A DNA stretch of 7,276 nt from Candidatus Thorarchaeota archaeon. Its GTDB lineage: Archaea > Asgardarchaeota > Thorarchaeia > Thorarchaeales > Thorarchaeaceae. The notes beneath the pieces are model-generated. The model did not search any database. It was given only the letters and a program-made list of their open reading frames with translations, and was not told the origin of the DNA. A program made the translations under genes and the position numbers. This document shows, piece after piece, positions 4,730-7,276 of this stretch; the first letter of the stretch is position 1; the number at the start of each line of letters is the position of its first letter. The stretch is from the NCBI GenBank assembly GCA_030638785.1, contig DAOWDY010000158.1, positions 1 through 7,276 of the forward strand, in the 5' to 3' direction.

Positions 4730-5371
4730 GTGGTTGAAACAAACGAAATACATGTGTTAGGCATTGTCGGCAGTCCTCGGCGAAACAGCAATACCGAGCT
4801 TCTTGTAGATGAAGTATTGTCGGGTGCTGCTGAAGCAGGAGCTCAGATTGGAAAGGTCATTCTAGATGAACTCAATATTTCACCCTGCAGAGGCTGCGAT
4901 GCGTGTAGAGAAAGTAGAACATGCATACAGGAAGATGACATGCAACCTCTTCTAGAACTGATGAATCGGAGTCAGGTTTGGGTTCTTGGAACACCAATCT
5001 ATTGGTGGGGTCCATCAGGGCAGATGAAAACATTCATTGATAGGTGGTATGGCACAAAACACGCTCGGTTTCAAGATCGCAGAGTTATTCTAGCAATACC
5101 ACTTGGCGGTAGCAGTGAACATTATGCACAGCATACAATTGGTATGTTTAGAAACATCATCGACTACTTGGGAATGAAACATGAGGCGACGATTGTTGCT
5201 CCTGGGGTCTATCAACGAGGAGTAATCACTGAGAAGCATGGGATTCTGAAAACTGCACACCAAGCTGGAATAGAGGTTGTGGAAACCATTGCCTTCACAG
5301 AGTATGATTCAGTTCTTCAAGGACTCACTCTCAACCCCTCTTCTGAGAGCCCTATTACTGATAGTGAATAA
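4730..5371 (+). CDS. Iron-sulfur flavoprotein (NADPH-dependent FMN reductase / flavodoxin fold)
   Basis: A flavodoxin-like protein that binds FMN and probably a [4Fe-4S] cluster, and passes electrons from ferredoxin or NAD(P)H. From the GTG at 4730 it has 213 residues. The FMN-phosphate loop GSPRRNSNT is near 14-22. A compact cysteine motif C-X2-C-X2-C-X5-C at about 53-65 has the spacing known from Methanosarcina Isf. The flavin-site segment TPIYWWGPSGQMKTFIDRW follows. A GTG four codons earlier (4718) is also in frame and would overlap the previous stop, but it lies inside the GGAG site (4715-4718). GTG 4730, 11 bases after that site, is better placed. Translational coupling with the GNAT-like gene is likely. 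In Isf this family reduces O2, peroxide or quinones; the partner here is unknown. Confidence 0.82.
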   Translation: MVETNEIHVLGIVGSPRRNSNTELLVDEVLSGAAEAGAQIGKVILDELNISPCRGCDACRESRTCIQEDDMQPLLELMNRSQVWVLGTPIYWWGPSGQMKTFIDRWYGTKHARFQDRRVILAIPLGGSSEHYAQHTIGMFRNIIDYLGMKHEATIVAPGVYQRGVITEKHGILKTAHQAGIEVVETIAFTEYDSVLQGLTLNPSSESPITDSE

Positions 5372-5382
5372 CTATTCTCTAA

Positions 5383-5413
5383 CTGGGGAGTCAATGAAGC
5401 TTTGGCTCCTCAG
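5383..5413 (+). terminator. 12-bp hairpin closing the GNAT / flavoprotein operon
   Basis: CTGGGGAGTCAA (5383-5394) pairs with TTGGCTCCTCAG (5402-5413): ten Watson-Crick pairs and two G-U around a 7-base loop, starting 12 bases after the flavoprotein stop. The following bases are pyrimidine-rich but have no T-run, so it is not a textbook intrinsic terminator. It may mark or stabilise the mRNA 3' end. Confidence 0.5.
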
Positions 5414-5435
5414 TACCTCTTCTGCGAAACACTAA

Positions 5436-5443
5436 TTCATATA
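5436..5443 (+). promoter_or_regulatory. TATA-like box for a leaderless methyltransferase transcript
   Basis: TTCATATA lies 27-34 bases before the ATG at 5470, which puts transcription start at or within a few bases of the start codon. No Shine-Dalgarno site precedes the ATG, as expected for a leaderless mRNA. The same decamer, AATTCATATA, precedes the SDR gene. Confidence 0.5.
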
Positions 5444-5469
5444 CACACTACTATCCACCTGAATCAATT

Positions 5470-6141
5470 ATGGGTCAATACTACACAGAATCTCTCTCGG
5501 CAGAACGACTAAAGAGATGCTATGAAATCGCACCACCAAGAACGATTCAGTATCTTGAAGCGGAAGCTCAGTATGTATTGAGTTACATTTCCTCAAATGA
5601 TCGAGTTCTCGAACTTGGTTGTGGTTATGGTCGATTCTTGGAACAATTGGTTGCCGTCTGCCAATCGGTAGTTGGTATTGACATATCTCTTGGAAATCTT
5701 ATAATGGCTGAAAGAACATTGGGATCAAATCATCACCTAGGTCTAGTACAAATGAATTCAAGCACGCTTGGTTTTTCAGACGGAGAATTCGATGCCGTGT
5801 TGTGTATCCAGAATGGGATTTCAGCTTTCAAAATTGATCCACTGGTTCTCATCCGGGAGAGCATTCGTTTAACTCGTCCTGAAGGTGTCTGCATCTTCAC
5901 CAGCTATTCTGACAAGTTTTGGAAACCGAGACTAGACTGGTTTAGACTTCAGTCTGAGGAGGGTCTCTTAGGAGAAATTGATTGGGATGCAACACAGAAC
6001 GGTGTTATAGTTTGCAAAGATGGATTTAGAGCAACTACATATCGACCTGAAGATTTTCGAAAATTCGCAGATATTATTGGGGTAGAGAGCAATATTGTTG
6101 AAATTGATGGTTCCAGCATATGTTGTGTAATCAAAGTATAG
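5470..6141 (+). CDS. Class I SAM-dependent methyltransferase
   Basis: The protein has 223 residues with a seven-strand methyltransferase core. Motif I VLELGCGYGRF (46-56) binds S-adenosylmethionine. VVGIDIS (67-73) ends the second strand with the acidic residue (Asp71) that holds the ribose. MNSSTLGFSDGEFDAVLCI (95-113) covers motifs II-III, and RLTRPEGVCIFTSY (133-146) is the post-motif region. The N-terminal 40 residues (YYTESLSAERLKRCYEIAPPR) are a cap helix that probably recognises the substrate; I know this opening from a group of prokaryotic class I methyltransferases without a defined substrate. Small-molecule methylation is the default guess. The start has no ribosome site and fits leaderless translation. 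The last 11 bases overlap the end of the convergent dehydratase gene. Confidence 0.85.
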   Translation: MGQYYTESLSAERLKRCYEIAPPRTIQYLEAEAQYVLSYISSNDRVLELGCGYGRFLEQLVAVCQSVVGIDISLGNLIMAERTLGSNHHLGLVQMNSSTLGFSDGEFDAVLCIQNGISAFKIDPLVLIRESIRLTRPEGVCIFTSYSDKFWKPRLDWFRLQSEEGLLGEIDWDATQNGVIVCKDGFRATTYRPEDFRKFADIIGVESNIVEIDGSSICCVIKV

Positions 6142-7111
6142 AACTATTATTCTTGCCAACCACATCTGAAAACGAGGTGTCAGCGATATTTCCTCCACTC
6201 ACTATTACGACCACTCGTTTTCCCTCGAAAAGTTCACCCTGTTCTAGGATTAGAGCTGAACTCGTTGCACCGGCTCCTTCAACCACCTGTTTTTCTTTAG
6301 TCCATAACACACGCATTGCATCTGCAACGGAATCCTCTTGGACAAGGTAAATTTCATCCACGTATTCCTTGATTACATCAAACGTCAAGGCACCTTCCTC
6401 TATTCCACCTAAGAAAGCCTCTGCAAGGGTTTCGAATTCCTCCACACTCACGATTTTACCTGCTAATAACGACTCACGCATAGTGGAAGCGCCAGGTGTA
6501 ACAACCCCGAAGACCTTTCGATTCGGATGCAGGCTCTTGATCCCTACTGATATCCCAGCTATCAAACCTCCGCCCCCCACTGGAACTATGACTGAATCAA
6601 AGTCTTTCAGGTCTTCATCAATCTCTAAAGCAATGGTACCTTGTCCCGCCATGATACTATAATCATTATATGGACTGATATACGTCAAACCCTGTTCTAA
6701 ACCGAATTCGCGAGCACTCGGTTCGACCTCATTGAAATCTCCCTTTCTAACAATCTTCACATTGTATTTCTCGAGCTTCTCAAGTTTCAGCGGTGAAACT
6801 TCTCTCGGTACGAATATAGTTGCATGAATTCCCAGAGTCTGTGCGGCTAGTGCAACACCTTGTGCATGATTTCCTGATGATGCAGTAACTACTCCTGCCT
6901 TTGACTCATCGGAGGAGAGTTCAGTCATCTTATTGATGGCGCCCCGAAACTTGAATGTGTTCGTGTGTTGGTGGTTTTCGAGCTTCAGATACACTTCTCC
7001 TTTACATATCTCACTAAGTGCTTGTGAGAGCACGAGTGGGGTTTTCTTCACATGGTTGCGAATTCGAGCACGTGCTTCTTGGATTCGTTGAAGGGTAATA
7101 CCATTCATCAT
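6131..7111 (-). CDS. Threonine/serine dehydratase family PLP enzyme (fold type II, no ACT domain)
   Basis: A PLP enzyme that removes water and then ammonia from a hydroxy-amino acid such as threonine or serine. It has 326 residues, matching catabolic TdcB and serine racemase and lacking the C-terminal regulatory domain of biosynthetic IlvA. Lys54 in TNTFKFRGA forms the PLP Schiff base. SSGNHAQG (78-85) is the substrate/cofactor loop, GGGG (179-182) binds the PLP phosphate, VEGAGA (277-282) and VSGGN (304-308) complete the site. Where serine racemase and its relatives have GVEP, with the Glu binding the activating metal, this protein reads GVVTP (202-206), so metal control may be lost or the substrate may differ. 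It follows an ornithine-cyclodeaminase-family gene by 17 bases on the same strand. The first two codons are both ATG; AGGGG (minus strand, just upstream) is better spaced for the second (7108). Related alternatives are EutB and BhcB. Confidence 0.87.
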   Translation of the reverse strand: MMNGITLQRIQEARARIRNHVKKTPLVLSQALSEICKGEVYLKLENHQHTNTFKFRGAINKMTELSSDESKAGVVTASSGNHAQGVALAAQTLGIHATIFVPREVSPLKLEKLEKYNVKIVRKGDFNEVEPSAREFGLEQGLTYISPYNDYSIMAGQGTIALEIDEDLKDFDSVIVPVGGGGLIAGISVGIKSLHPNRKVFGVVTPGASTMRESLLAGKIVSVEEFETLAEAFLGGIEEGALTFDVIKEYVDEIYLVQEDSVADAMRVLWTKEKQVVEGAGATSSALILEQGELFEGKRVVVIVSGGNIADTSFSDVVGKNNSSIL

Positions 7112-7128
7112 CTTGCCCCTGCCTTAAA

Positions 7129-7276
7129 TCAGATGTCTAGAAGGTTTATTGATTGCCCGATTTTACGTTCTTTTGCTTGCTGATAGACAATGTGAGCGGC
7201 TGCTATATCCTGCGCTGCAATTCCAGTTGAATCAAACAGTGTTATTTCCTCTTTTGCTTCTCGACCTGGTTTTTCT
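7129..7276 (-). CDS. Ornithine cyclodeaminase / mu-crystallin family protein, C-terminal end (partial)
   Basis: Only the last 48 codons are inside the window; the gene continues past base 7276. The segment KEEITLFDSTGIAAQDIA, followed by AAAHIVYQQAKERKIG, is the typical C-terminal NAD-domain end of the family, where D-S-T/V-G-x-A-x-Q-D is conserved. Members include ornithine cyclodeaminase, archaeal alanine dehydrogenase, ketimine reductases, EutC and iminosuccinate reductase BhcD; this fragment is too short to choose. The TGA stop lies 17 bases before the dehydratase start, so the two are almost certainly co-transcribed with this gene first. Confidence 0.8.
   Translation of the reverse strand, partial: EKPGREAKEEITLFDSTGIAAQDIAAAHIVYQQAKERKIGQSINLLDI

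Noticed and set aside
6120..6662. Plus-strand open frames opposite the dehydratase
   Set aside because: The minus strand encodes an intact PLP enzyme with all key motifs; the plus frames are rich in Ser, Pro and Thr as expected of shadows.

Overview
The window looks archaeal. Shine-Dalgarno sites of the GGAGG and GGTGA type alternate with a gene that has no such site and a TATA-like box about 30 bases upstream, as expected for a leaderless transcript. TTG and GTG starts are used. The ThiI, LarE and iron-sulfur flavoprotein homologues are of kinds common in archaea, often anaerobic ones. The DNA is AT-rich by eye. An Asgard-type (for example Thorarchaeota-like) or similar uncultured archaeon would fit, but nothing here fixes the phylum. 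I see no mobile element, CRISPR array, tRNA or rRNA.

Layout: (1) Position 1-389, minus strand: N-terminal part of a ThiI-like sulfurtransferase cut by the window edge. It keeps the N-terminal ferredoxin-like domain and the PP-loop, but almost all of the THUMP domain between them is missing. (2) Divergent from it on the plus strand: larE (569-1396), of the type with three cysteines that suggests a [4Fe-4S] cluster. A perfect 10-bp inverted repeat (408-417 / 441-450) lies between the two sulfur-transfer genes. (3) 1492-2433: a thioredoxin-reductase-like FAD/NADPH protein with no cysteine at all, so it is probably a ferredoxin-NADP+ reductase-like enzyme. (4) 2434-2674: a doubtful 47-residue ORF and a promoter. 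(5) 2675-3421: a classical NAD-type SDR resembling BDH2 / 2-keto-3-deoxy-sugar-acid dehydrogenases. (6) 3422-3779: a 358-base gap with a clear TATA box, then a nested two-stem structure and a possible anti-Shine-Dalgarno helix, which together look like a structured regulatory leader. (7) 3780-5371: a two-gene operon of a tandem GNAT-like protein and an iron-sulfur flavoprotein with a CX2CX2CX5C motif, closed by a 12-bp hairpin. (8) 5470-6141: a probably leaderless SAM methyltransferase. (9) Convergent to it, the minus-strand pair 7129-7276 (ornithine cyclodeaminase family, C-terminus only) and 6131-7111 (threonine/serine dehydratase family).

The common theme is sulfur transfer and redox chemistry: ThiI-like, LarE, ferredoxin/NADPH flavoenzyme, SDR and iron-sulfur flavoprotein. 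The octamer TAATCTCG, or its complement, occurs four times, always between genes: in both arms of the thiI/larE repeat, ahead of the flavoenzyme, and in the leader of the GNAT operon. This hints at shared control. The dehydratase/cyclodeaminase pair recalls EutB-EutC (hydroxyectoine breakdown) and BhcB-BhcD (beta-hydroxyaspartate cycle), where an ammonia-lyase-type PLP enzyme works with an imine reductase or cyclodeaminase.
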